From: CAVPGP01 sp963704025
Lineage (GTDB): Bacteria > Actinomycetota > Thermoleophilia > Gaiellales > Gaiellaceae
Direction: 5' to 3'
Length of the DNA stretch: 64,000 nucleotides
NCBI GenBank assembly: GCA_963704025.1
Contig: CAVPGP010000001.1
Coordinates: 496,001-560,000 of the forward strand
Shown: positions 41,821 through 58,361 of the stretch, piece after piece
Numbering within the stretch: the stretch's first letter is position 1
Layout of the letters: each line of letters opens with the position of its first letter
The notes under the pieces: generated by a model
What the model saw: the letters and a program-made list of their open reading frames with translations, nothing else
What the model was told of the DNA's origin: nothing
The model's database searches: none
Translations under genes and position numbers: made by a program

Positions 41821-42129
41821 CTAGAGCTTGATCTCGATGTCGATGCCCGCCGGGAGGTCGAGTCGCATCAGCGAGTCGACCGTCTTCGGCGTCGGCGAGT
41901 GGATGTCGATCAGGCGCTTGTGCGTCCGGATCTCGAAGTGCTCACGCGAGTCCTTGTCCTTGAACGGCGAGCGGATCACCGTGTAGACGTTCTTCTCCGT
42001 GGGCAGCGGGACGGGGCCCGTGATGGTCGCGCCGGTGCGCTGAGCAGTCTCGACGATCTGCGAGGCAGAGCGGTCGAGCTGGGTGTGGTCGTATCCCTTG
42101 AGCCTGATCCGGATCTTCTGCTGAGGCAC
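41821..42129 (-). CDS. rpsJ: 30S ribosomal protein S10
   Basis: 102 residues from the GTG at 42127-42129 (VPQQKIRIRLKGYDHTQLDR), then GPVPLPTEKNVYTVIRSPF, KDSREHFEIRTHKRLIDIHS and DSLMRLDLPAGIDIEIKL. Also NusE in antitermination complexes. First gene of the S10 block, 16 bp after tuf. Confidence 0.99.
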   Translation of the reverse strand: MPQQKIRIRLKGYDHTQLDRSASQIVETAQRTGATITGPVPLPTEKNVYTVIRSPFKDKDSREHFEIRTHKRLIDIHSPTPKTVDSLMRLDLPAGIDIEIKL

Positions 42130-42145
42130 CGGCGCGTCCCTTTCT

Positions 42146-43336
<1,191 letters not shown>

Positions 43337-43355
43337 TTGCCTCCTCTTTCCTTTC

Positions 43356-45446
<2,091 letters not shown>

Positions 45447-45462
45447 AGCTCTCTTCAGTCCT

Positions 45463-45933
45463 TTACCAGCGGTAGTGGGCGAAGGCCTTGTTGGCCTGCG
45501 CCATGCGGTACATGTCGTCCTTGCGCTTGAAGGCGCCGCCCTGCTGCTCGAGGGCGTCGAGGATCTCGCCGGCGAGCTTCTCGTCCATGTGCTTCTCGCG
45601 CCTGTCGCGCGCGAAGGTGACGAGCCAGCGGATCGCCAGCGTGCGGCCGCGGCGCTGGGGCACCTCGACCGGAACCTGGTAGTTCGCGCCGCCCACGCGG
45701 CGGGAGCGCACCTCGAGCACCGGCGTGACCGTCTTGACGGCCTGCTCGAGCACCTCGACCGGCGGCTTGCCCGTCTTCTCCCCGACGCGCTCGAGCGCCT
45801 GATAGACGATCTGCTCGGCGGTCGACTTCTTCCCGCGCGTCATCACGCGGTTGATCAGCTGCGAGACTAGGATCGACTCGTAGACCGGATCGGACGGGAC
45901 GGGGCGCGGTGTTATCTCGGCGCGGCGGGGCAT
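45463..45933 (-). CDS. rpsG: 30S ribosomal protein S7
   Basis: 156 residues: MPRRAEITPRPVPSDPVYES, VSQLINRVMTRGKKSTAEQI, VEVRSRRVGGANYQVPVEV-like segment (VLEVRSRRVGGANYQVPVEV), AIRWLVTFARDRREKHMDEK, RKDDMYRMAQANKAFAHYRW. 30S head organiser. Overlaps rpsL by one base. Confidence 0.99.
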   Translation of the reverse strand: MPRRAEITPRPVPSDPVYESILVSQLINRVMTRGKKSTAEQIVYQALERVGEKTGKPPVEVLEQAVKTVTPVLEVRSRRVGGANYQVPVEVPQRRGRTLAIRWLVTFARDRREKHMDEKLAGEILDALEQQGGAFKRKDDMYRMAQANKAFAHYRW

Positions 45934-46304
45934 TACGCGCTCCTCTTGGCTCCGTACTTCGAACGGCCCTGCTTGCGGTCCGAGACGCCGGCGGCGTCGA
46001 AGGCGGCGCGAATGACCTTGTACCGGTAGCCCGGCAGGTCCTTGACGCGGCCGCCGCGGATCAGCACGACGGAGTGCTCCTGCAGGTTGTGGCCCTCGCC
46101 GGGGATATAGGCGCCGACCTCCATGCCGTTCGTGAGCCGGACGCGCGCGATCTTCCGGAGCGCCGAGTTCGGCTTCTTGGGCGTCATCGTCGAGACGCGC
46201 GTGCAGACGCCGCGCTTCTGCGGCGCGCCCTGCAGGGCAGGCGTCTTCGTCTTCGCCTTCTTGGAGGCGCGGCCCTTCCGAATCAATTGGTTCACAGTCG
46301 GCAT
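45933..46304 (-). CDS. rpsL: 30S ribosomal protein S12
   Basis: 123 residues from the ATG at 46302-46304: MPTVNQLIRKGRASKKAKTK. The streptomycin loop reads TPKKPNSALRKIARVRLTNG, with Lys at both classical resistance positions (PKKPNS and GRVKDLPGYRYK), i.e. the sensitive-type residues. First gene of the str operon. Confidence 0.99.
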   Translation of the reverse strand: MPTVNQLIRKGRASKKAKTKTPALQGAPQKRGVCTRVSTMTPKKPNSALRKIARVRLTNGMEVGAYIPGEGHNLQEHSVVLIRGGRVKDLPGYRYKVIRAAFDAAGVSDRKQGRSKYGAKRSA

Positions 46305-46516
46305 GAAGCTCCCGGAGTCGGGTTGTACAGCGTCCTCTACAAGCAGGTCGTATACAGACGAAAGGCCGGCCGGGCGCGTGCACCAGCCAACCGAAGACGG
46401 CATGGTAGCGAAGCTGCGCCGGGTGCGCAAACGCCAGAAGGGCGGCTGCGCCGCTTGAACAAGCGGAAAAACGTGCCCGGGGAGGCCCCATTCGGCGCCG
46501 TTTGGAGTGCGCCCAC
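46305..46516. promoter_or_regulatory. Divergent promoter region: str operon and GGDEF gene
   Basis: 212 bp without a gene. It must contain the str-operon promoter (minus strand) and possibly that of the GGDEF gene (plus). On the minus strand TATACG and TTGTAG are weak -10/-35-like hexamers without ideal spacing. CCGCTTGAACAAGCGG at about 46451-46466 forms a small hairpin followed by AAAAA, not a terminator on either strand. Confidence 0.5.
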
Positions 46517-47665
46517 GTGACACCGGTGTTCGCTGCGGCCTGGGGCGCCCTCGTGGTGCTCTTCTTTGTGCTCCTGACGGGGCTCGTCCTGCGCCGCCGG
46601 CGAGCGCCCGACGAGCGGGTCGCCGTCGCCGTGGCGGAGTTGAACGAGCGGATGGAGCAGCTCGTGGCCGAGTTCTCGCTCGCGCTCGAGGAGGCGCGCG
46701 AGGAGGGCAGGCGCTTCCACTTCCTCGACGACCTCGCGGGCTCCATCGACCTGGACGAGGTGCTCGAGGGCACACTGCGGGCTGCCGCTTCACTCGCCGG
46801 CGTCGACGCGGCCTTCGTCACGGTGCAGGTCACGGTCCCAGACTCCGCCGGAGCCCCCGTGACGGCGTCGGTGGGACTCAGCCCGGAGGAAGCGGTGCGG
46901 GAGCCGATCCCCGGGCCGCCGGACGGTCGCGCGGCGCGGGCGATCTCGATCTCGTACCACTACGCCGAAGACGAGCGCAACGCCGACGGCCTGGGCTTCA
47001 TCTACGGCGGCGTCGCGGTGCCGGTCTCCGCCGAGGAGGGGGAAATCGCCTCGCTGGCGATCTTCACCCGGTCTCCGTCACACCGCTTCGACGAGGACGC
47101 CGTGCGAACGCTCGAGGACCTGGCGCGGCGGGCGGCGCCCGCAATCGACGATGCACGACGCTTCCGCGAGGCGCGGCAGCTCGCCGACCTGGATTCGCTC
47201 ACACGACTGCACAACCGGCGCTTCTTCCACGAGACGCTGGAGCGCGAGTGTGCGCGGGCGCACCGGTACGAGCGCAGGCTGGCGCTGATCGTCTTCGACC
47301 TCGACGACTTCAAGACCGTGAACGACCGGATCGGACACCTTGCCGGCGACGCCGTGCTCGCCGAGATCGCCGAGCGCATGCGCGGCGTGATGCGCTCGGC
47401 GGACATCGCGTGCCGTGTCGGTGGCGACGAGTTCGCCTTCGTCCTCCCCGAGTCGGGAGTCCAGGATGCGGGCCTGCTCTCGCAGAGGCTGCAGGCCGCG
47501 ATCGCCGATCGGCCGATCGTCGGGGCGGGGCCGCTCGAAATCTCGGCGGGGGTCGCCGAGCTCCGGCCGGACGACGACGCGCAGACGTTCTTCGAACGCG
47601 CGGACGGTGCTCTCTACCGCGCGAAGGACGAGGGCAAGGGCCGCGTGATCGCGGCCGGACGCTAG
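46517..47665 (+). CDS. Membrane-anchored GAF-GGDEF diguanylate cyclase
   Basis: 382 residues from the GTG at 46517; a TTG at 46502 is possible. One N-terminal membrane helix (AAAWGALVVLFFVLLTGLVL), a short coiled coil, a GAF-like sensor (about 70-210) and a C-terminal GGDEF domain beginning LADLDSLTRLHNRRFFHETL with an intact active loop RVGGDEFAFVLPES. It should make c-di-GMP. No RxxD inhibitory site is evident before the loop. It sits alone on the plus strand within the minus-strand supercluster. Confidence 0.92.
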   Translation: MTPVFAAAWGALVVLFFVLLTGLVLRRRRAPDERVAVAVAELNERMEQLVAEFSLALEEAREEGRRFHFLDDLAGSIDLDEVLEGTLRAAASLAGVDAAFVTVQVTVPDSAGAPVTASVGLSPEEAVREPIPGPPDGRAARAISISYHYAEDERNADGLGFIYGGVAVPVSAEEGEIASLAIFTRSPSHRFDEDAVRTLEDLARRAAPAIDDARRFREARQLADLDSLTRLHNRRFFHETLERECARAHRYERRLALIVFDLDDFKTVNDRIGHLAGDAVLAEIAERMRGVMRSADIACRVGGDEFAFVLPESGVQDAGLLSQRLQAAIADRPIVGAGPLEISAGVAELRPDDDAQTFFERADGALYRAKDEGKGRVIAAGR

Positions 47666-47674
47666 ACCTCTTCC

Positions 47675-49429
47675 TCAGCCGCCGTCCAGGCCGAGGAAAG
47701 GCAGCCAGGCGGTCAGGTCGACCGTCTGGGCGTCGGGCAGCTGGTCGCCGCGGCAGTCGGTGCGGTCGAGCGCGCCGTCCATGCGCTTCGCGATCCAGCC
47801 GTGGAACGCGTCGAGCCGCGCGAGGTCGATCAGCGCATGGCGGAGCAGCGGGGTCACCGCCGCGGGCTCCAGAGCCGAGAGGGGCACGGGTTCGTGCGCG
47901 AGGCGGACGCGATAGACACCCCGTGCGGTGCGAACGGTGTACGCGCCGGGCGGCAAGCCGAAGACCTGGGCCGGGGCGAAACCCTCGAGCGCCAGGCCGC
48001 TGGTGCGATCCGCGAGCCAGGGTGCGGCGGGCGCCGCGTCGACCTGCCGGACGAGTGCATCCCGATAGGTCGTGTACGCGTCGAGCACCGAGGCCCCGGT
48101 CGGCGCACCGACTCGAAGCGTGGCCGAGAGCCGGAGACGGCGCAGCTCGTCGGCGAGGACGGCGCGCGCGACGGGCACGGTGGCACGGCGAAGCGACAGG
48201 GCCGCGAGGTACGCGGCGCGGCTGCCCCGGAAACGCTGAGCGATCACCCCCCGCTCGGCGGCGAGGATCTCGTTCGTCGTCACGTGCATCTGCTCGGCGA
48301 GCACCGCGCGTTGGAGGAGGACGCTCAACGCGACGTCCGAGTCGCCGGCGACCCGGGCGAGGGCGGCGACGTCCCGGTCGCGGATGCGCTGCCCGCCCAC
48401 GGCGCACACGACGCCGGGCCCGAGTGCGACCTGGCCGGCCGTCAGCGACGTGTCGAACCTCGGCCCGGCCATGGCCGGCGCGTCGCAGAGCGACCTGTTC
48501 CGCGTCCAGAGGTAGACGCACGCGGCGGCGGGCTTGTCGGGATCCTGCGCCGCCGCGCTCCAGACCGCCCAGCCCCACGACCAGACCGTGGCCGGCTTCA
48601 GCTCGGCCGCGACCTGCTTGGCGGCGAGCGCCTGCCACTTGACGACGTCGAACCAGGCCTCCTTCGGCTGCAGGCGCTCGCGTCCCCCGGTCCCCGGCGC
48701 CGTCTGGAAACCGAGCATCAATCCGAGACGGGACGGCGGGATGCCGAGATCGATGAGCTCCTGCAGCCGGCTGCGGAACTGATTGCGGAGCTTCCGCGAC
48801 CCGAGTGACGCTCCGAGCTTGTGGAGGCGCGGAGCGGAGAAGTAGACCTCGAGCACCAGGTCGCTCGACCCGGCGAGCGTGCGCCACCAGTCCGCTGCGT
48901 CGCCGCCCACGTAGGGACGCGAGGAGACGAGCACGAACGGGCGGGCGCCGCGCGCGGAGAGCTGCTGGACGAACGTGAGCACGTTCGAGCGGTATCGAGC
49001 ACTCGTGGGCGTCAGCGGCGTCGGGAGCGACGCGCCGAACAGCTCGTTCAGCGCGATGAACGGGTGGTCGCAGCCGGACGACAGGACGGCCCGGTCGAAG
49101 AGGACGTTTGCGCGGTCGACGATCTTCGCCGGGTCGGCGGGGACGGACGGCGTGCCGACGCGGTTGTTGAGATACAGGTCGAAGTAGACGGTGCTGGCCC
49201 CGGCGCTGCGCAGCTGCGGCGGCACGAGCTGGTTCGAGGCGGCGGCGACGATGCCCGGCCGCGCGAAGACGCTCTTCCAGAAGGGAACGGATCCGTCCGC
49301 GAAGTCGATCCAGAGCGGCTGGCGGTCGGGGATCCCGCACGGGTTCTGCGCGGGCGCAGGCTCGGACGGCGGCGCAGCGGCACCGGCGAGGCCCGCACAG
49401 GCGACCACGATGAGCAGGAGCTTCCGCAA
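47675..49429 (-). CDS. Secreted protein of unknown function, large
   Basis: 584 residues. The start MRKLLLIVVACAGLAGAA is a signal peptide; VVAC could be a lipobox. Residues about 40-290 have alternating hydrophobic strands and helices (STVYFDLYLNN, RPFVLVSSRPYVGGDAADWW, DLVLEVYFSA, SRLGLMLGFQT, TVWSWGWAVWS) that read like a TIM-barrel hydrolase-type fold. Residues about 345-450 (RDVAALARVAGDSDVALSVL, EQMHVTTNEILAAERGVI) resemble SurA/PpiC N-terminal chaperone helices. No catalytic motif can be named. It is placed between rpoC and the GGDEF gene, breaking the usual rpoC-rpsL adjacency. Confidence 0.6.
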   Translation of the reverse strand: MRKLLLIVVACAGLAGAAAPPSEPAPAQNPCGIPDRQPLWIDFADGSVPFWKSVFARPGIVAAASNQLVPPQLRSAGASTVYFDLYLNNRVGTPSVPADPAKIVDRANVLFDRAVLSSGCDHPFIALNELFGASLPTPLTPTSARYRSNVLTFVQQLSARGARPFVLVSSRPYVGGDAADWWRTLAGSSDLVLEVYFSAPRLHKLGASLGSRKLRNQFRSRLQELIDLGIPPSRLGLMLGFQTAPGTGGRERLQPKEAWFDVVKWQALAAKQVAAELKPATVWSWGWAVWSAAAQDPDKPAAACVYLWTRNRSLCDAPAMAGPRFDTSLTAGQVALGPGVVCAVGGQRIRDRDVAALARVAGDSDVALSVLLQRAVLAEQMHVTTNEILAAERGVIAQRFRGSRAAYLAALSLRRATVPVARAVLADELRRLRLSATLRVGAPTGASVLDAYTTYRDALVRQVDAAPAAPWLADRTSGLALEGFAPAQVFGLPPGAYTVRTARGVYRVRLAHEPVPLSALEPAAVTPLLRHALIDLARLDAFHGWIAKRMDGALDRTDCRGDQLPDAQTVDLTAWLPFLGLDGG

Positions 49430-49468
49430 GACGACCCTGCCACGTCTAGCAGACGTCCGTGACGGACA

Positions 49469-49487
49469 CGTCAGGGGACTGTCCCCC
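49469..49487 (+). repeat. Dispersed palindromic repeat, copy 10
   Basis: ACGTCAGGGGACTGTCCCC; an ACGTCA flank replaces CATGAC. The only copy in the right half of the window, upstream of the lipoprotein-like gene. Confidence 0.8.
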
Positions 49488-49531
49488 GCGAGGCCGGAAA
49501 CGCGAGACAGGGCGGCTCCCGCCGCAGAACG

Positions 49532-49570
49532 CCGAGGGACCCGGCAGCTGGCAGCTGCCGGGCCCCTCGG
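49532..49570. terminator. Strong hairpin downstream of rpoC
   Basis: CCGAGGG-A-CCCGGCAGCTG facing CAGCTGCCGGG-C-CCCTCGG: about 18 bp with a single mismatch and a one-base loop. No U-run follows on the minus strand, so it is either a Rho-assisted terminator or a transcript-end stabiliser for rpoBC. Confidence 0.65.
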
Positions 49571-49593
49571 CCACGCGTTTTCGCCCTCCGGGC

Positions 49594-54138
<4,545 letters not shown>

Positions 54139-54204
54139 GTTCTTTGCGCCTCTTTCCCTGTAGTCCCTAGCAATTCAGCGTCCGTCGTCGTCGAGCGGTC
54201 CGGT

Positions 54205-57200
54205 CTAGTCCTCGACCTCGATCTCGTCGAGATCGCCGAGTGAAGGAGCCTCGACGTCCTCGGGCTCCTCCTCGGCCTCGCTCTCAGGCGCCTCGTCGAC
54301 CGAGACGTCCACCTCGGCGAGGTCGCCGAGGTCCTCGTCGGCCGGCAGCGCGAGCTCGCCGTCGATGTCTGCCCGCTCCTGGCCCTCTTCGAGCTCCTGC
54401 GCCGTGGGCTGGCGCGCCGCCGCACGCAGCGATCCGGGCGAGAGGTCGATGCCGAGCTCTTCCGCGGCGCGGAGCAGCTCGTCGTCCTCCTCGCGGACCT
54501 CCACCTCGGCGCCCTCCTCCGAGATGACGCCGACGTCGAGCGCCAGCGACTGCATCTCCTTCAGGAGCACCTTGAAGGACTCGGGGATCGACGGCTCGGC
54601 GATGTTCTCGCCCTTGACGATCGCCTCGTAGGCCTTGACGCGCCCGACGGTGTCGTCGGACTTGATCGTGAGCATCTCCTGGAGCGTGTACGCGGCGCCG
54701 TACGCCTCGAGCGCCCAGACCTCCATCTCGCCGAAGCGCTGGCCTCCGAACTGCGCCTTGCCGCCTAGCGGCTGCTGGGTGACGAGCGAGTACGGACCGG
54801 TGCTCCGCGCGTGGATCTTGTCGTCCACGAGGTGGAGGAGCTTCAGGATGTACATGTAGCCGACGGTCACCTTCTGCTCGAAGGGCTCGCCCGTGCGGCC
54901 GTTGAAGAGCCGCACCTTGCCGGACGTGCGCCGGCCGGCCGGCCGCTTCCTGTCGACCTTGAGCGAGATCGGCGACGAGGGGTTCTGCTCCGTCCAGCGG
55001 ACGAGCGCCTCGTCGACGTCCTCGGGCGTGGCGCCGTCGAACACGGGCGAGGCGACCGGGGTCGGGCCGTTCGTGGACTCGCCGTCCTCGACGAAGACGC
55101 CGTGCGCGGCGGCCCAGCCGAGGTGAGTCTCGAGGATCTGGCCGATGTTCATCCGGCTCGGCACGCCGAGCGGGTTGAGCAGGATGTCCACCGGGCGGCC
55201 GTCCTCGAGGAACGGCATGTCCTCCTCGGGCACGATCTTCGAGATGACGCCCTTGTTGCCGTGGCGGCCGGCGAGCTTGTCGCCCTCGCTGATCTTGCGC
55301 TTCTTCGCCACGTAGACGCGGACGAGCTCGTTCACGCCGGGCGACAGGTCGTCGCCGTTCTCGCGCGAGAACGTCTTCACGTCGATCACCTTGCCGCCCT
55401 CGCCGTGCGGAACCTTGAGCGAGGTGTCGCGGACCTCGCGCGCCTTCTCCTTGAAGATGGCGCGGATCAGCTTCTCCTCGGCCGTCAGCTCGGTCTCGCC
55501 CTTGGGCGTCACCTTGCCGACCAGCAGGTCACCCGAGCCGACCTCGGCGCCGATGCGCACGATGCCGCGCTCGTCGAGCTGCGCGAGCGACTCCTCCGAG
55601 CGGTTCGGGATGTCGCGGGTGATCTCCTCGTCGCCCAGCTTCGTCGAGCGGGCGTCGATCTCGTACTCGTGGATGTGGATCGAGCTCAGCACCTCGTCCT
55701 TGACGAGCCGCTCGGAGAGCACGATCGCGTCCTCGAAGTTGTAGCCCTCGAACGGCATAAACGCGACGAGCAGGTTCGCTCCGAGCGCGAGCTCGCCGCT
55801 GTCCGTGGACGAGCCGTCCGCCAGCACCTGCCCCTTCGTCACCCTGTCGTTGAGGCGGACGATCGGCTTGTGGTGGATCAGCGTGCCCTGGTTGGAGCGC
55901 ATGAACTTCGTCAGCGGGTACTCGTCGCGGGTGCCCCTGCCCTCGACGACGATGTGGTCCGCCGAGACGTCGATCACGGTGCCGGCGTTCTCCGAGACGA
56001 CCACGTCGCCCGAGTCGACCGCGGCACGGTGCTCGATGCCGGTGCCGACGAGCGGCGCCTGCGTGATCATCAGCGGCACCGCCTGCCGCTGCATGTTGGC
56101 CCCCATGAGGGCTCGATTGGCGTCGTTGTGCTCGAGGAAGGGGATCATCGCCGTCGCGACCGACACGATCTGCGCCGGCTCGACGTCCATGAACTGGATC
56201 TCCTTCGGCTCGGCCATCACGGCCTCGCCCTCCTTCGAGCGGCAGAGCACCTGGTCGTGCAGGAACTTGCCGGTCTTCTCGTCGACGCGCTCGGAGGCCT
56301 GCGCAATGGTGTACTGGGCCTCTTCGGCGGCGTCGAGGTAGACGATGTCGTCGGTGACCCGGCCGCCCACGACCTTCCGGTACGGCGTCTGGATGAAGCC
56401 GAACTCGGAGACCGTCGCGTAGGAAGCGAGCGAGCCGATCAGGCCGATGTTCGGGCCCTCGGGGGTCTCGATCGGGCACATGCGCCCGTAGTGCGTCGGG
56501 TGGACGTCGCGCACCTCGATCGGCGCGCGCTCGCGCGTCAGGCCGCCCGCGCCGAGCGCCGAGAGGCGGCGGCGGTGGGTGAGGCCGTCGAGCGAGTTCG
56601 TCTGCTGCATGAACTGCGACAGCTGCGAGGAGCCGAAGAACTCCTTCAGGGCGGCCACGACCGGCCGGATGTTGATGATCGTCTGCGGCGTGATCGTGTC
56701 GACGTCCTCCGTCGTCATCCGCTCGCGGACGACGCGCTCCATGCGGTAGAGGCCGACCCGGAACGCTTCCTGGATCAGCTCGCCGGTGGTGCGCAGGCGC
56801 CGGTTGCCGAAGTGCTCGTACTCGTCGAGCTCGGTGCGGATCGGGTCGCGCGAGAGAGAGATCGTGTCGGACGCGAAGTCCTTCGACTCCTCGGGCGCGC
56901 CGATCTTCCGCGGCAGATCGACGAGCTTCTGGACGAGCGCGATGATGTCCTGGGTGGTCAGGACGCGCGTGTCCTCGGGCACGTCGACGCCGAGGCGCTG
57001 GTTCAGCTTGTAGCGGCCGACCTTCGTCAGGTCGTAGCGCTTGGGGTCGAAGAAGAGCGACCGGAGGAGGTTCCGCGCGTTGTCGAGCGTCGGCGGCTCG
57101 CCCGGGCGCTGCTTCTTGAAGACCTCGATCAGCGCCTCCTCCTCACGCGTGGAGGGGTCCTTCTCGAGCGTCATCTGGATGAACGGCGAGTTGTCGAACA

Positions 57201-57849
57201 GCTTCAGGATCGCCTCGTTCGAGGACGTGTCCAGCTGCCAGCCCGTAGTGGGATCCTCGGCCGGCAGGGCGCGCAGCAGCGTCGTGATCGGCAGCTTGCG
57301 CTTGCGGTCGATGCGGGCGTAGACGATGCCCTTCTTGTCGATCTCGAGCTCCAGCCAGGAGCCTCGCGACGGCATCAGGTTGGCGGTGAAGACCTGCTTC
57401 GTCGGGTCCTTCGGCTCCATCAGGTAGGCACCCGGGGAGCGGACGAGCTGCGTGACGATCACGCGCTCCGTCCCGTTGATGATGAACGTCCCCCATTCCG
57501 TCATCATCGGGAAGTCGCCCATGAAGACGGTCTGCTCGCGGATCTCGCCCGTCTCCGTGTTCACGAAGCGGACGGTCATCGACAGCGGGGCCTGGTAGGT
57601 GAGGTCCTTCTCCCGGCATTCCTGGATCGAGAACTGCGGCTCGCCGAACTTGTAGTCGCCGAACTCCACGGCGAGCGTGCCGGTGTAGTCCTCGATCGGC
57701 GAGATGTCGTCGATCGTCTCGCGGAGGCCCTCGTCCAGGAACCACTGGAACGAGGCCTTCTGGATGTCGATCAGGTTGGGGAGGTCGAGAACGTGCTTGA
57801 GGCGAGAAAAACTCTTGCGCGCGCGAGGCGCAGCGACCTTGGTGGTCAA
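54205..57849 (-). CDS. rpoB: RNA polymerase beta subunit
   Basis: 1214 residues, TTG start. Fork loop/rifampicin region SQLSQFMQQTNSLDGLTHRR followed by RLSALGAGGLTRERAPIEVR; GEGGKVIDVKTFSR; KRKISEGDKLAGRHGNKGVI; C-terminal clamp FGGQRFGEMEVWALEAYGAA. The residue equivalent to E. coli Asp516 is Gln (codon at 56605-56607) and that of Ser522 is Asp. The last about 80 residues form an acidic tail (VDEAPESEAEEEPEDVEAPS). Confidence 0.98.
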   Translation of the reverse strand: MTTKVAAPRARKSFSRLKHVLDLPNLIDIQKASFQWFLDEGLRETIDDISPIEDYTGTLAVEFGDYKFGEPQFSIQECREKDLTYQAPLSMTVRFVNTETGEIREQTVFMGDFPMMTEWGTFIINGTERVIVTQLVRSPGAYLMEPKDPTKQVFTANLMPSRGSWLELEIDKKGIVYARIDRKRKLPITTLLRALPAEDPTTGWQLDTSSNEAILKLFDNSPFIQMTLEKDPSTREEEALIEVFKKQRPGEPPTLDNARNLLRSLFFDPKRYDLTKVGRYKLNQRLGVDVPEDTRVLTTQDIIALVQKLVDLPRKIGAPEESKDFASDTISLSRDPIRTELDEYEHFGNRRLRTTGELIQEAFRVGLYRMERVVRERMTTEDVDTITPQTIINIRPVVAALKEFFGSSQLSQFMQQTNSLDGLTHRRRLSALGAGGLTRERAPIEVRDVHPTHYGRMCPIETPEGPNIGLIGSLASYATVSEFGFIQTPYRKVVGGRVTDDIVYLDAAEEAQYTIAQASERVDEKTGKFLHDQVLCRSKEGEAVMAEPKEIQFMDVEPAQIVSVATAMIPFLEHNDANRALMGANMQRQAVPLMITQAPLVGTGIEHRAAVDSGDVVVSENAGTVIDVSADHIVVEGRGTRDEYPLTKFMRSNQGTLIHHKPIVRLNDRVTKGQVLADGSSTDSGELALGANLLVAFMPFEGYNFEDAIVLSERLVKDEVLSSIHIHEYEIDARSTKLGDEEITRDIPNRSEESLAQLDERGIVRIGAEVGSGDLLVGKVTPKGETELTAEEKLIRAIFKEKAREVRDTSLKVPHGEGGKVIDVKTFSRENGDDLSPGVNELVRVYVAKKRKISEGDKLAGRHGNKGVISKIVPEEDMPFLEDGRPVDILLNPLGVPSRMNIGQILETHLGWAAAHGVFVEDGESTNGPTPVASPVFDGATPEDVDEALVRWTEQNPSSPISLKVDRKRPAGRRTSGKVRLFNGRTGEPFEQKVTVGYMYILKLLHLVDDKIHARSTGPYSLVTQQPLGGKAQFGGQRFGEMEVWALEAYGAAYTLQEMLTIKSDDTVGRVKAYEAIVKGENIAEPSIPESFKVLLKEMQSLALDVGVISEEGAEVEVREEDDELLRAAEELGIDLSPGSLRAAARQPTAQELEEGQERADIDGELALPADEDLGDLAEVDVSVDEAPESEAEEEPEDVEAPSLGDLDEIEVED

Positions 57850-58064
57850 GTGGTACAGCCTCCCTTATGGCGTCTTGGGGCGGAACGAGCAGGGACGGAA
57901 GCGCAACCGCCTAGGGTAGCGGAAGCGGCCCTTTCCCGGCAAGGCAAGCCACGCGGGGCACCGCGGCTCGTCGCAACAGTGTAGCTCCGCCGGCAAGGCT
58001 GCGCCACTCGTGGCAAAATCCCTGCAGATGAGCGCTTTTGATCATGTCTGAGCATCTTCCCTAG

Positions 58065-58300
58065 CTCCGCGACGTGCTCGAGCTCCTCTACACGGCGCGC
58101 TCCCGGTTCCGCAGCATCCGGCTCGAGCTGCGGGCGGTCGGCAACCCGCGGGCCGAGCAGGAGGCGGCGCACCGGTTCCAGACCGGCGGTTCGAGATGCG
58201 CCAGATCGTGTTCGGAGCCGGCGAGATCCCCGAGCGCACCGAAACGGTGGGTGCTGTCCGCAGACGAGCTGATCGCGCTCGCCGACGGCACGCAGCGAGC
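58065..58300 (+). pseudogene. Frameshifted gene remnant
   Basis: Three protein-like segments occur in order but in shifting frames: LRDVLELLYTARSRFRSIRL through HRFQTGG (frame from 58065), FEMRQIVFGAGEIPERTETV (from 58190, shifted) and WVLSADELIALADGT (first frame again). No start codon context or stop discipline is preserved. It looks like the N-terminal part of a decayed gene, possibly of an outer lipoprotein-sorting-like family, but the family is uncertain. Confidence 0.4.
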
Positions 58301-58328
58301 CGAAGGGCCGCCCGAGGGCGGCCCTTCG
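58301..58328 (-). terminator. Terminator hairpin after rplL
   Basis: Perfect inverted repeat CGAAGGGCCGCCC-GA-GGGCGGCCCTTCG, 13-bp arms, 34 bp past the rplL stop. On the minus strand TTCGG follows rather than a U-run. It probably limits read-through from rplJL toward rpoB. Confidence 0.75.
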
Positions 58329-58334
58329 CATTCC

Positions 58335-58353
58335 AAGTAACAGTCTGTTACTT
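58335..58353. repeat. AAGTAACAG palindrome
   Basis: AAGTAACAGTCTGTTACTT: perfect 9-bp arms around a single T. It is AT-rich in a GC-rich genome and lies between the rplL stop and the terminator hairpin. Could be an operator for the plus-strand remnant or part of the rplL 3' end structure. Confidence 0.7.
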
Positions 58354-58361
58354 GCCCTCGA

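Larger units (their letters stand above)
57850..58361. other. 512-bp rplL-rpoB spacer
   Basis: It separates rplJL from rpoBC, which are contiguous in many bacteria only with a short gap. It holds, from the rplL side: an AAGTAACAG palindrome (58335-58353), a strong hairpin (58301-58328), a broken plus-strand gene (58065-58300), and then about 200 bp upstream of rpoB that must contain its promoter; TACACT on the minus strand near 57980 is a possible -10. Confidence 0.6.

Noticed and set aside
46451..46471. CCGCTTGAACAAGCGG followed by AAAAA as a terminator
   Set aside because: On the plus strand an A-run follows rather than a T-run; on the minus strand the T-run precedes the hairpin.
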